Shown in pieces: positions 18,187-26,927 of a stretch of DNA of 64,000 bases; within the stretch, counting starts at the first letter, position 1, and every line of letters begins with the position of its first letter. The notes under the pieces were generated by a model, which made no database searches, was not told the origin of the DNA, and saw only the letters and a list, made by a program, of their open reading frames with translations. Made by a program: the position numbers and the translations under genes. The stretch is from Mesorhizobium sp. M2E.F.Ca.ET.219.01.1.1 (GTDB lineage Bacteria; Pseudomonadota; Alphaproteobacteria; Rhizobiales; Rhizobiaceae), in contig NZ_SADT02000007.1 of NCBI RefSeq assembly GCF_004016445.2, forward strand, positions 1-64,000. The letters are read 5' to 3'.

Positions 18187-18486
18187 TCAGGACACCGACA
18201 CCGCCTCGAGTACGAAAGCTGACCGGTCTGCCAGCGAAGGAATACGCGCCAGATAATCCTGGTAGTGCGGCGTCCCCCGGTGCGCCTCCACCGCATCCCT
18301 GTCGCGATAAAGCTCGTCGAGAATATAGCATTCCGGGCTGGCCTGATTGCGCCAGACATCCCAGCGCAGATTGCCCGGTTCGGCTCTGCAATGCGGTGCC
18401 ATGGCAACGAGTAATGCCTCCAGGTCAGCGGCCTTGCCGGGATGGGGGGTTAGGATTGCAGTGATCTTGGCTGGTGACTGAGTCAT
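18187..18486 (-). CDS. YgiN/ABM-family monooxygenase-like protein
   Basis: A 99-residue protein of the antibiotic biosynthesis monooxygenase (ABM) ferredoxin-like fold. It shows the family pattern: an opening beta strand (KITAILTPHPGKAADLEALL), a central CRAEPGNLRWDVWRNQASP, and an EAHRGTPHYQDYL helix. Relatives such as E. coli YgiN act on quinols, and others degrade heme or polyketides; which applies here is open. The ATG at 18486 is used; an upstream in-frame start at 18513 would add residues not seen in the family. It lies near a quinone oxidoreductase and a DJ-1-like protein, consistent with a redox-stress role. Confidence 0.8.
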   Translation of the reverse strand: MTQSPAKITAILTPHPGKAADLEALLVAMAPHCRAEPGNLRWDVWRNQASPECYILDELYRDRDAVEAHRGTPHYQDYLARIPSLADRSAFVLEAVSVS

Positions 18487-18602
18487 GCGAACGGCTCCCG
18501 ACGATATGCGCACCTGCGCTCGTTTGGAATGGGCGGGCTAGAGGCTACGGAGGTGAGATCACAGCGTGCAAGCCAGCATAGATGTCTCAGGCTGTGTTCT
18601 AT

Positions 18603-19286
18603 TCACGCTGGAACGCCAGCCCGTTTGAGGGCGGCGACCAACTCTTTCCCAAGCGGCCCCGCCGAGGCGGGGTTCTGACCGGTGATAAGCCGACCATCAA
18701 CGATGACATGAGGTTCCCAGTTGGATGCAGACGAGTACTCGGCGCCCTCCGCCCTTAGAGCGTCCTCGAGTTCGTAGGGGACGTCTTCGCGGGCGTAGTC
18801 GTACTCTTCCTTCTTTGAGAATGATGTAAGCTTTTTACCGCGTACGAACGGTGCGCCGTCACCAACGTCGACCCCGAGCAGCGCGCACGGACCGTGGCAA
18901 ACAGCAGCCACGAGCTTGCCCGTGGTCCAGGCGCGCACGACGGCCCTCTGGACGTCCGCATTTCGCTGGATGTCGACCATCGGCCCGAGCCCCCCAGGGA
19001 CCAGGATCGCATCGTAGTCGGCGACGTCCACTTCGGACAACCTGCGGCTATGATTCAATCGACGAAATGCCTTGCTCTCGAAAAACTCCTTCTGAGCGGG
19101 ATCTTTCTCGTCATACGCGTCGTAGGGTGTCCATCCCCCAGCAGGCGAGGCGAACTCAACCGCGATTCCCGCTTTATCGAGCTCGCCGAAAGGATGAGCG
19201 ACCTCGGCGAAAAAGAAACCTGTCTTGCGGTTGTGCGGACCGAGCACGGCGGCGTTGGTGACGATGAACAGGACATGGTGAGTCAC
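18603..19286 (-). CDS. DJ-1/PfpI-family protein (class I glutamine amidotransferase-like, Hsp31/glyoxalase III type)
   Basis: A 227-residue DJ-1/PfpI protein. The nucleophile elbow AAVCHGPCALL holds the catalytic Cys followed by His, and an early glutamate is provided in the FFAEVAHPF/AVEFASPAGG region, as in the HchA-like branch. DAILVPGGLGPMVD and ITGQNPASA are further family blocks. Members act as glutathione-independent glyoxalases or chaperones in the cytoplasm. Translation should start at the GTG at 19286, which follows AAAGGAGAAG. It is downstream of a stress-type cluster and probably forms a single-gene unit. Confidence 0.87.
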   Translation of the reverse strand: MTHHVLFIVTNAAVLGPHNRKTGFFFAEVAHPFGELDKAGIAVEFASPAGGWTPYDAYDEKDPAQKEFFESKAFRRLNHSRRLSEVDVADYDAILVPGGLGPMVDIQRNADVQRAVVRAWTTGKLVAAVCHGPCALLGVDVGDGAPFVRGKKLTSFSKKEEYDYAREDVPYELEDALRAEGAEYSSASNWEPHVIVDGRLITGQNPASAGPLGKELVAALKRAGVPA

Positions 19287-19586
19287 GGTCTTCTCCTTTG
19301 AATGAAAGATGATGCGTTGCTTCTGCTGTTATTGCTCGGTTAGATCCCGAACCATCGGTGCGCCCAGCTGAGCGGGCTTCGCGAGATATTCCGTCCAGTG
19401 AGTTGTGAGCGCGCGAGGCGTGCGCCCCTTCCTTTGCTCCGGGTTCCACTCTGCGCGTCCGACACGAGCGCTACGTCCGCTGGCCACGAAATGGCACCGG
19501 ACGGGCGACGAATGGTGGGCGCACCTCCGCCTCTGCCGGCAGTGTGGTCATGTCGCGCGACAGTCGCCCGGCGAGCATCTGGCTGC
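19287..19586. other. Intergenic stretch after the second winged-helix regulator
   Basis: No supported gene. This is where the missing C-terminal part of the regulator at 19587-21386 would be expected; reverse-strand translation in the other frames gives no clear tetratricopeptide-like continuation. Confidence 0.35.
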
Positions 19587-21386
19587 TCACGCCGCGCAGC
19601 TCAACACTTGCGACAGAGGATCAGGGTCGGTTTTCTGCGCTGCCTGCAAAGCGCTTTCCAAAGCGCGGCGGTGTGAGCGATCATCTTCGGAGGCCCAACC
19701 GCCGGCAATTGCCAGGCCGAGCTGAGGGCGAGCACTCAACCGTTGATCTGGTAGAGGCATCGCATCCAGCTGAGCCAGCGCACGCCCCAAAATGTCGCGA
19801 CACTCGTCCATCAGCGACAAGTCCCTCCACAGGGGTAGCGATGCGAAAGCCAGGCGAACACCTAGCGCCACGTCTTCACCCGAACCAAGCGTCCATGCCA
19901 AGGCGGAGCGGACGTCGTTCAGGCAGCGCTCAAATTTTCGGCGCCGCTCCTGAATTGCAACGACTGCTGACGGATCAATTCCGCGCTCAAGAAATGCGCA
20001 CATGAATGCTGCATGACTGTGCCGGGCTTCCTTGTCCTCGCCATTGAACCGCAACCGTTCCGCAAGATAGGCACGTGTCGTTGCAAGGAGACGGTAAGTC
20101 ACTCCGCAATCCTGCCAGTCTGTTTCGATGAAGGACTTGGCGGCTAGCGATGAAAGAATGTCCGCAGCTGTTTTGGGTAGCGTGCCACTTGGAGATAGCG
20201 CCACTGCGCCCTCGAGATCAAAAGCGCCGGCGAACACGGAGAGCGCCCGTACAAAGACAGCCTCCCCATCGGATAGCAAGCGGTAGCCCCAATCGAGGGT
20301 CGCTTGAAGCGTCTGCTGTCTCGCTGGTGTCTTACGGCATCCGTATGCGAGAACCTCGAAGCGACCTGGTAGCATTTCCAGCAATCTCGCCGGAGTCGTG
20401 GCGCCAATCTGTGTTGCGGCGAGCTCGATCGCCAGCGGAATGCCGTCGAGCCGCCGACATATCTCCGCGACGCTTGGGGCGTCCGCATCCTGAAGCTCGT
20501 TTCCTGTTTGGTCACATACCCTTGTCGCGAAGAGCTCCACCGCCGGATATGCCATAGCCTCGGATAGAGTTGGGCTTGATCGTGGATCGGTCTTGAGCGG
20601 ATCCAAACGATATACACATTCACCCCGGATCCGCAGCGGCTCCCGGCTCGTCGCCAGGATCCGCAAGCATTCTAGGCTGGCCGAGAGCCGGTCGATCACG
20701 CTCGCAGCAGCGGGCAAAAGGTGCTCGCAATTGTCAATCAGCAACAATCTGCGCTGTCCCTCAAGGGCGTGGACTATCCCTGCGAGCGGCTCGCTGCCTC
20801 CCGCGGCTAGCCCCAGTGCCAACGCTAGCGCGGCCGGGATCAACTGAGGATCGGAAATTTGGGCGAGGTCGACGAACATCACGCCGTCGGGGAATTGTGC
20901 TGCGACCGCATGCGCCACATTGGTCGCAAGTGCGGTTTTTCCAATGCCACCGGTTCCGGAAACCGTAACGACGGAGTTCCTGGTCAGCCTTTCCTGAACG
21001 TCCCTCGATTCATCGACCCTTCCTATGAGCCGGATCTTGGCCGGCAACCCAACAGTCCCGGTCGAAATACGGCGGACAGGAGCGATGAAGCGATAACCGC
21101 GACCTGGTACGGTCGCGATGTAATCCTGCCCCGGATCGATCACCTCAAGGGCCCGTCGAAGACTGGCGACATTGACTTTCAGATTGCTGTCGTCGACGAA
21201 GGTAGTCGGCCAAGCTGCGGCGATCAGTTCTTGCTTGGTAACAATGTCGCCTGCGGCTGCGACAAGCGCAGTCAGGATGGCAATCGCCCTGCTGCCCACG
21301 CGGACCGGAGTGCCGGCGTGCATTAGAAGCTGCCGGCGAACGAATAGCTCAAATGCGCCGAACCGATATCCTGAATCGCTTAGCAT
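19587..21386 (-). CDS. Winged-helix regulator with NB-ARC/STAND ATPase, probably C-terminally short
   Basis: A 599-residue protein: CadC/OmpR-type winged helix (about 5-104, ending TVPGRGYRFIAPV), then a signal-transduction ATPase with Walker A SGTGGIGKTAL near 145-153, Walker B RRLLLIDNCEHLL, a sensor TSREPLRI and the GIPLAIELAA motif, then helical sequence. The ATG at 21386 follows GGAGG and removes an unlikely 44-residue extension. In this family the ATPase is usually followed by a long helical-repeat ligand-binding region giving about 900 residues; here the reading frame stops at LSQVLSCAA. It may be a natural short form or a truncation. It is soluble, so unlike the 1601-residue regulator it should act as a cytoplasmic transcription factor. 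The family is clear; targets are unknown. Confidence 0.8.
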   Translation of the reverse strand: MLSDSGYRFGAFELFVRRQLLMHAGTPVRVGSRAIAILTALVAAAGDIVTKQELIAAAWPTTFVDDSNLKVNVASLRRALEVIDPGQDYIATVPGRGYRFIAPVRRISTGTVGLPAKIRLIGRVDESRDVQERLTRNSVVTVSGTGGIGKTALATNVAHAVAAQFPDGVMFVDLAQISDPQLIPAALALALGLAAGGSEPLAGIVHALEGQRRLLLIDNCEHLLPAAASVIDRLSASLECLRILATSREPLRIRGECVYRLDPLKTDPRSSPTLSEAMAYPAVELFATRVCDQTGNELQDADAPSVAEICRRLDGIPLAIELAATQIGATTPARLLEMLPGRFEVLAYGCRKTPARQQTLQATLDWGYRLLSDGEAVFVRALSVFAGAFDLEGAVALSPSGTLPKTAADILSSLAAKSFIETDWQDCGVTYRLLATTRAYLAERLRFNGEDKEARHSHAAFMCAFLERGIDPSAVVAIQERRRKFERCLNDVRSALAWTLGSGEDVALGVRLAFASLPLWRDLSLMDECRDILGRALAQLDAMPLPDQRLSARPQLGLAIAGGWASEDDRSHRRALESALQAAQKTDPDPLSQVLSCAA

Positions 21387-21865
21387 ATTCCGATGTCCTC
21401 CGGACCAGCGCCACTGCCCCCAACGTCGCCGAGTTGCCCATCGGCTCGAACGTTCGGTTGCATTGGCCCCAAGAAGCCAGCGTTGCACCATCGCTGGCGA
21501 GGCTAGGCTAGGCAGCAAGGCCGGACAAAGGCTGGGTCGATCGCTCCGGCTGATGCTGATGAGAGTTTAGGGAGGCTAGGGGTTCGATCAATCGTATGCG
21601 GGTTTAATCACGGGTATCTGCAGGGGTGCGAGAAGCATACCTTGGTATCTTACGCGTGCTTCCCAACTCGATTGATCGGGCGGCCCATCATTGATTGTTG
21701 GCGCGATTGATCGAAGGCCGAGAAAGATGAGTGCCGGCGGGTCGCAAGCCGCCTAGGTAAACCTCTGTATGGTTTCGGCCGTGTAGGCACTCTTGTATGT
21801 TGGGTGGGGGGAAAAAAATTCGTTGCTAAGAAAAGGGTCTCCCGGGGGGATTGCCAGTAGTGCCA
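21387..21865. other. Intergenic stretch before two FixJ-type receivers
   Basis: About 480 bases with no supported gene. It should contain the divergent promoters for the regulator on the left and the receiver genes on the right. GATTGATCG-like sequence recurs near 21670-21715, and an unusual GTGGGGGGAAAAAAATTCG run lies near 21803. Confidence 0.4.
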
Positions 21866-22240
21866 ATGCCGCGAATTCCAATGGTTGCCATAGTCGATGA
21901 CGACATGGACGTTCGGGTCTCCATCGCCAGTCTCATGCGATCCGCCGGCTATGACGCGGCGCCTTTCGCCTCGGCCGCGGACTTGCTCGATTCAGCAAAG
22001 CTGAACGAAGCCGCCGTAATAATTACCGATCTGCAGATGCCGGGGATGACAGGACTTGAACTTTTGGATGTGCTGCGTTTGCGCGGCTACACGACGCCGG
22101 TCGTCTTCATCACCGCCTATCCGGAGAAACGTACTTTAAAGCAAGCCACGAGCGCAGGCGCAGTTGGGTTTTTCATCAAGCCGTATGACCCTGGCGCATT
22201 GCTCGATTGTGTCGATGCAGTTTTGAGCCAGCCGAGTTGA
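21866..22240 (+). CDS. Single-domain response regulator (FixJ-type receiver)
   Basis: A receiver domain with no output domain, about 124 residues. Acidic pocket VAIVDDD, phospho-acceptor aspartate in IITDLQMPGMTG, threonine in VVFITAYP and lysine in FFIKPYD are all present, so phosphorylation should work. Several in-frame starts exist: TTG 21851, GTG 21860, ATG 21866 and ATG 21881; only the first two lie close to the GGGGGGA stretch at 21844-21850. I use 21866. It precedes a FixJ/LuxR-type regulator and may shuttle phosphate or compete for the same kinase. No cognate histidine kinase is adjacent. Confidence 0.85.
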   Translation: MPRIPMVAIVDDDMDVRVSIASLMRSAGYDAAPFASAADLLDSAKLNEAAVIITDLQMPGMTGLELLDVLRLRGYTTPVVFITAYPEKRTLKQATSAGAVGFFIKPYDPGALLDCVDAVLSQPS

Positions 22241-22418
22241 GATCGCGCAACAACGATAGGTTCCTCGAGCACTTCGGCGATCCGCCTCGAGGCCTTCATT
22301 GCATTACGATGTGCCGGTCTGCCAAACGCGGGGACAGAGGTCGCATTTGCGCCAAGTCGAGTCTAGAACTAGGCGAGTGCTTGGCCATCCGTCTGGCCGT
22401 TCTGCAAAAGGTGGTTCC

Positions 22419-23066
22419 ATGAAACACGACAGCGGGAACTCGAGCTCAGACACCTCGGTCGTGTATGTCATCGACGACGATGCGTCCTTGCGAGATGCCC
22501 TGAGCACGCTATTTCGGTCCGTCGGCCTGGAAGTAGAGTTGTTCGCGTCGGCGGCAGAGTTCCAAGGCAGCCAATTGCGCAAAGTGCCAAGCTGCATTGT
22601 TCTTGATATCCGGCTTCCCGGGATCAGCGGCCTCGACTTTCAGGGGCAGTTAGGCAAGTCGGGCATCAACATTCCGGTTATCTTCGTAACTGGCCATGCC
22701 GACATCCCGATGTCGGTCCGTGCCATGAAGGCAGGGGCTATCGACTTTCTCACCAAGCCGTTTCGCGATCAGGATATGCTCGAAGCGGTTTTCGCGGCTT
22801 TGGCGCGCGACCGCGAGAGGCGGGAAGAGGAGCCATACAACGATGCAATTTCAGCTCTTTATCAAACACTGACGTCAAGAGAAAAAGAAGTCATGTCTCT
22901 CGTGACCAAAGGCCTCATGAACAAGCAGATAGCGGGCGAGTTGGGACTGAGCGAGATTACGGTCAAAATCCATCGCGGTCATGTGATGCGAAAGATGACT
23001 GTCCACACATTGGCGGACCTCGTTCGTGTTGCCGAGCGCCTCCAGGAACTGGGATCGGTCCGATAG
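22419..23066 (+). CDS. FixJ/NarL-type response regulator with LuxR helix-turn-helix
   Basis: A 215-residue two-domain transcription factor. The receiver (about 15-130) has VYVIDDDASLRDALSTLF, the phosphorylatable Asp in CIVLDIRLPGISG, the Thr in VIFVTGHADIPMSVRAMKAG and the Lys in FLTKPFRDQ. The C-terminal LuxR-type DNA-binding domain has LTSREKEVMSLVTKGLMNK and SEITVKIHRGHVMRKM. The architecture and the GHADIPMSVRAMKAGA block are the FixJ/TtrR subgroup. The ATG at 22419 is the only start that gives a normal N-terminus. Target genes are unknown; the BMP transporter operon begins about 100 bp downstream on the same strand and is a candidate. Confidence 0.9.
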   Translation: MKHDSGNSSSDTSVVYVIDDDASLRDALSTLFRSVGLEVELFASAAEFQGSQLRKVPSCIVLDIRLPGISGLDFQGQLGKSGINIPVIFVTGHADIPMSVRAMKAGAIDFLTKPFRDQDMLEAVFAALARDRERREEEPYNDAISALYQTLTSREKEVMSLVTKGLMNKQIAGELGLSEITVKIHRGHVMRKMTVHTLADLVRVAERLQELGSVR

Positions 23067-23172
23067 GATGGTGCGTTTCAGCTGCGCCACCGTAGCGACA
23101 CGACATGTCTCGCCATTGCACTGGGCATAAATTAGCAACAACATAGCTACCAAGGATTTGAGGGGAACTGTG

Positions 23173-24222
23173 ATGCCAAGATTTTCAGTCGGTCAAACCT
23201 TCGTCGCCCTATTTCTCGCCGCAAACCTATGGGCATCAGCGGCCCTGCCGGTAGCGCAAGCCGCGGATTACTCGAAAGAACATCCGCTCAAGGTGGCGCT
23301 CGTCGTCCACGGCTTCCTCGGCGACAAGAGCTTCATGGATTCGGCGGCAGCTGGCCTGGAAAAAGCAAAGGCCGAGCTTCCGGTTGACGTGAAGATCATC
23401 GAGGCCGGTAACGATCCCAGCCGCTGGCAGCCGGCGCTCGCCGACGCCACCGATGCCGGCTATGACGTTGTCATCGCCGGCACTTTCGACATGACCGGCT
23501 TCATTGTCGACCTTGCTCCCCAAAATCCCGAGACCAAGTTCATTATCTTCGACGATGCACCGGATTTCTCGAAATGCTCCTGCTCGAATGTGCTCGCAAT
23601 CGAGTATCAGACTTCGTCCGCGGCATATCTCGCCGGCTATGCCGCGGCCGAGCTCAGCAAGACGGGGACACTTGGCACGATCAGTGGGATGGAGTTCCCA
23701 ACTGTGACGAACTTCAAGGTAGGATTCGACGAGGGGGCTAAAGCCGCAAGGCCCGACATTAAGATCCTAAGTCAAGTCGCGGGCACATTTGACGATCCTG
23801 CCAAGGGCAAAGAGATAGCGCGGGCTCAGCTCGATCAGGGTGCTGATGTGATTTTCCCGATAGCAGGAGCCACCGGTATCGGCGCGCTACAGGCAGTGCG
23901 AGATGCACACAAGCTCGCGGTCGGCGTAGATAGCGATCAGGCGACGATCTTCGCTGCTACTGATCAGGCGCAAGCCAACGTGATTTTCACTTCCGTCGAG
24001 AAGAGGATCGGTCGGTCCCTCTACATCGCTCTCAAGGATACGATCGAAGGCCAGGCGAAGTACGGCACGCGCCTGCTGCTCGGCCTGCCTGAAGGTGCGG
24101 TCGGCATATCGCGCAACGCTTACTACGAGAAGCTTGTGCCCGCCGGCCTTCGGGCCGAGATCGATGCTGTGGAGCAAAAGATATCCAAGGGCGAGATTGT
24201 CCCGGAGACGCTATTGAAGTGA
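23173..24222 (+). CDS. BMP-family (PnrA-like) ABC transporter substrate-binding protein
   Basis: A 349-residue periplasmic binding protein with a Sec signal peptide (VGQTFVALFLAANLWASAAL, cleavage near AQA-ADY). Family features are KVALVVHGFLGDKSFMDSAA, the DVVIAGTFDMTGFIVDLAPQ block and AIEYQTSSAAYLAGYAAAE, typical of basic membrane protein domains that bind purine nucleosides. It is not lipidated, as usual for Gram-negative relatives. The ATG at 23173 follows GAGGGGA. It is the first of four co-directional genes that make a complete ABC importer. The exact ligand is unknown; nucleosides or related bases are most likely. Confidence 0.9.
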   Translation: MPRFSVGQTFVALFLAANLWASAALPVAQAADYSKEHPLKVALVVHGFLGDKSFMDSAAAGLEKAKAELPVDVKIIEAGNDPSRWQPALADATDAGYDVVIAGTFDMTGFIVDLAPQNPETKFIIFDDAPDFSKCSCSNVLAIEYQTSSAAYLAGYAAAELSKTGTLGTISGMEFPTVTNFKVGFDEGAKAARPDIKILSQVAGTFDDPAKGKEIARAQLDQGADVIFPIAGATGIGALQAVRDAHKLAVGVDSDQATIFAATDQAQANVIFTSVEKRIGRSLYIALKDTIEGQAKYGTRLLLGLPEGAVGISRNAYYEKLVPAGLRAEIDAVEQKISKGEIVPETLLK

Positions 24223-24270
24223 TCGGAAGCGCTAAGCGCCGAATGGTGTTGACATGTCGGCCAGGGCGGA

Positions 24271-25830
24271 ATGACGACAGAAAATATGGCACCGCTCCTG
24301 CAGGCGATCGGGATCAGCAAGACCTACCCCGGCGGGGTAGTCGCCAATGACAACGTGAACATCGCGGTCAACGCTGGAGAGGTCCACGCGGTCGTCGGCG
24401 AAAACGGCGCCGGCAAATCGACGCTCATGAAGATACTGTTCGGCGTCGAGCAGGCCGACAGCGGTGAGTTGAGGTTGGTTGGCGAGCAGGTCCGCTTCGG
24501 GAGCCCTCGAGCCGCGATCAATGCCGGCATCGGCATGGTTTTCCAGCATTTCTCGTTGGTGCCTTCCTTCTCGGCTTACGAGAATATCGTGCTCGGGTCA
24601 GAGCCGCGTTCCGGTATACGCTTCGACCGCAGGAAGGCGATTGAGGAGGTGAGAGCGCTCTCGGCGCGTTTTCGCCTCCATGTGGATCCGTTGCAGCCGG
24701 TCAGGCAGCTGCCGGTCGGCCAGCAGCAGCGCGTCGAGATACTCAAGGCGCTCTACCGCGGCGGGCGCATCTTGATCCTGGACGAGCCAACTGCCGTGCT
24801 CACACCTCAGGAGGTGACCGAGTTGTTCTCCGCGATCCGCGCGCTTGTCGCACAGGGCCGGACGGTCATCTTTATCGCCCACAAGCTACCGGAGGTGCTG
24901 GAGATATCCAGCCGCATAACGGTCATGCGAGGGGGCAAGACGATAGGCGAAATCGAAACCAAGGACGCGACCGAGCAGAAGCTCGCCAACATGATGGTCG
25001 GCCGCGAGGTGACGCTACGCGTCGAGCGCAAGCCGTATAACGGCAAGGTCACGCTCGCGGTGAACAGGTTGAGCCTGATGAACGAACTGCGCGCCACGGT
25101 CTGCGACGATGTCAGCCTAACCGTGCGCTCCGGCGAAATCGTTGGCCTCGCCGGCGTCGCAGGCAACGGCCAGGCCGAGTTGATCGAAGCGATCGCCGGA
25201 CTGAGATCCGTTGCGGGTGGCGACATTGCGATCGGCGGGGAGAGCATCTTGCCACTCGGCGTGCGGGCGCGGCGCGGCAAAGGCATGGCCAGTATTCCAG
25301 AGGATCGCATCTCACAAGGGCTGGCGCTAGGCGCCAGCGTGGCCGAAAATCTCGTTGCGACGCGGCTTGACGATCGACTATTCGCCCGCGGCGGGTTGCT
25401 CGATCTCGGCGAGATGCGCGCCAATGCCGAGCGCCTGATCGAACGCTTTTCGATTCGGATCGACGGCCCCAACGCACTCGCCGCTACGCTCTCGGGCGGC
25501 AACATGCAGAAGGTCGTCGTGGCGCGCGAGCTGTCGGAGCAACCTAGGCTATTGCTGGTCAGCCAGCCGACACGCGGTGTCGATCTTGGCTCGACACAGT
25601 TTATCTGGCGCATCCTGACCGAGACGCGCAATGCCGGAGCGGCGGTGCTGCTCAGCTCCGCGGACTTGTCCGAGTTGCTGGCTCTGTCGGACCGGCTTAT
25701 GGTGTTCTATCGAGGCCGGATCGTCGCCGCCTTCCGCAACTCCGATGAGCTGACAACCGAGATGCTTGGCGCCTGCATGCTGGGATTGTCGAGACAGTCG
25801 CCTGAGGAAATGCGGGCTGCGCTGGCATGA
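24271..25830 (+). CDS. Nucleoside/sugar-type ABC transporter ATPase (double ATP-binding)
   Basis: A 519-residue fused double ATPase of the RbsA/NupA type. The first half has Walker A GENGAGKSTLMK, a signature-like LPVGQQQRVEIL and Walker B ILILDEPTAVL. The second half has a degenerate Walker A (GVAGNGQAELIEAIAG), which is normal for this family, a good LSGGNMQKVVVAREL signature, and SQPTRGVDLG. It energises import by the two permeases that follow. The ATG at 24271 begins 49 bp after the binding protein gene, and its stop overlaps the next start (ATGA). The operon structure makes the assignment firm. Confidence 0.92.
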   Translation: MTTENMAPLLQAIGISKTYPGGVVANDNVNIAVNAGEVHAVVGENGAGKSTLMKILFGVEQADSGELRLVGEQVRFGSPRAAINAGIGMVFQHFSLVPSFSAYENIVLGSEPRSGIRFDRRKAIEEVRALSARFRLHVDPLQPVRQLPVGQQQRVEILKALYRGGRILILDEPTAVLTPQEVTELFSAIRALVAQGRTVIFIAHKLPEVLEISSRITVMRGGKTIGEIETKDATEQKLANMMVGREVTLRVERKPYNGKVTLAVNRLSLMNELRATVCDDVSLTVRSGEIVGLAGVAGNGQAELIEAIAGLRSVAGGDIAIGGESILPLGVRARRGKGMASIPEDRISQGLALGASVAENLVATRLDDRLFARGGLLDLGEMRANAERLIERFSIRIDGPNALAATLSGGNMQKVVVARELSEQPRLLLVSQPTRGVDLGSTQFIWRILTETRNAGAAVLLSSADLSELLALSDRLMVFYRGRIVAAFRNSDELTTEMLGACMLGLSRQSPEEMRAALA

Positions 25831-26927
25831 GCGAAGCGGCGACGACCCGCCGCTGGGCCGTATTGCGCCGCGAAACGGGACGGGCGCTCGGCGCGGCGAT
25901 CATCGCCCTAGCCGTCGCGTTTCTCATCATTCTCTTTTCGTCCAAGACTCCGCTGCAAGCTTTCGCTACGCTGACTACCGCACCGATCACCAAGGTGCGC
26001 ACCGTCGGACTTTGGATCGACGACGTTGCCAAGCTGACGGTCGCGGGGCTTGCTTACAGCCTGGTCTTCCAGGCGCGCCAGTTCGCGCTCGGCGTCCAGG
26101 GTCAGGTCTATGTCGGCGCGCTCGCAGCGAGCTATATCGCGCTCTCGCCGCTGGGCCAGACGTGGTGTGCGATCCCACTCGGCATCGTCTGCGCCATGGC
26201 GGGAGGCGCGTTGTGGGGCTTTCTGCCTGGGATCGCCAAGGCGCGACTCGGCGCCAACGAGATCGTCTCGTCGCTGATGCTGAACTATGTAGCGATCGAG
26301 CTCGCCAACTACCTGATCCGCGTCGATCTCACGACGCCGAACAGCCGCTTGCTTTCCACCGCTCCGTTTCCGTCGACTGCCGTCTTCCCGGCGCTCATCC
26401 CCAATACGCGTATCGACATTGGCCTGATCTTCGCGCTGACGTCGGTCGTCGCAGTATGGTTCGCTCTCTACCGTACGAGCTGGGGCCTGAAGCTCAGGCT
26501 GGTTGGCCATAACAGCCGCTTCGCGCAGTATGCTGGCATCAAGGAGGCCTTCATCATAGTGTCGGCGATGGCCGCTTCCGGCGCGTTGGGAGGGCTGCTA
26601 GGCGCCATGTTCGTTGAAGGGCGCTCCTTCGGTAAGCTTGCTGTGTCATTTGAGGGCAACCTAGCCTTTGAGGGCCTCTTGATCGCCATCGTTGCGCGCA
26701 ACCGACCGCTTGCCGTGCCCGTTGCGGCGCTTTTCTATGGCTATCTGCGCCAAGGCGCGCAGCTCATGAGTATCCGAACCGATGTGCCTTCGGAGATAAT
26801 TGTCATCGTCACCGCTGTTATCATCCTCCTCGTCGCGTCCTCCTACTCTGTCAAGCCGCGCGCCATGCTTGCCGCGATCACGCGTAGCAGTCGGCCGGCC
26901 AGGACCCATGTCGAAGCGGTAAAATGA
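25827..26927 (+). CDS. BMP-type ABC transporter permease (first)
   Basis: A 366-residue polytopic membrane protein of the branched permease family (BPD_transp_2), NupB/YufP type. Hydrophobic helices start at about residue 24 (GAAIIALAVAFLIILFSSK); GANEIVSSLMLNYVAIELAN is the conserved cytoplasmic coupling region, and SFEGNLAFEGLLIAIVARNR is another family block. It overlaps the ATPase gene by 4 bp and the second permease by 4 bp (ATGA in both cases), so the three are translationally coupled. It forms a heterodimeric channel with the next product. Confidence 0.9.
   Translation: MSEAATTRRWAVLRRETGRALGAAIIALAVAFLIILFSSKTPLQAFATLTTAPITKVRTVGLWIDDVAKLTVAGLAYSLVFQARQFALGVQGQVYVGALAASYIALSPLGQTWCAIPLGIVCAMAGGALWGFLPGIAKARLGANEIVSSLMLNYVAIELANYLIRVDLTTPNSRLLSTAPFPSTAVFPALIPNTRIDIGLIFALTSVVAVWFALYRTSWGLKLRLVGHNSRFAQYAGIKEAFIIVSAMAASGALGGLLGAMFVEGRSFGKLAVSFEGNLAFEGLLIAIVARNRPLAVPVAALFYGYLRQGAQLMSIRTDVPSEIIVIVTAVIILLVASSYSVKPRAMLAAITRSSRPARTHVEAVK

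Noticed and set aside
21760..21815. Sigma-54 promoter before the receiver genes
   Set aside because: GGCACTCTTGTATGTT only loosely resembles the -24/-12 consensus; the GC element at -12 is missing.
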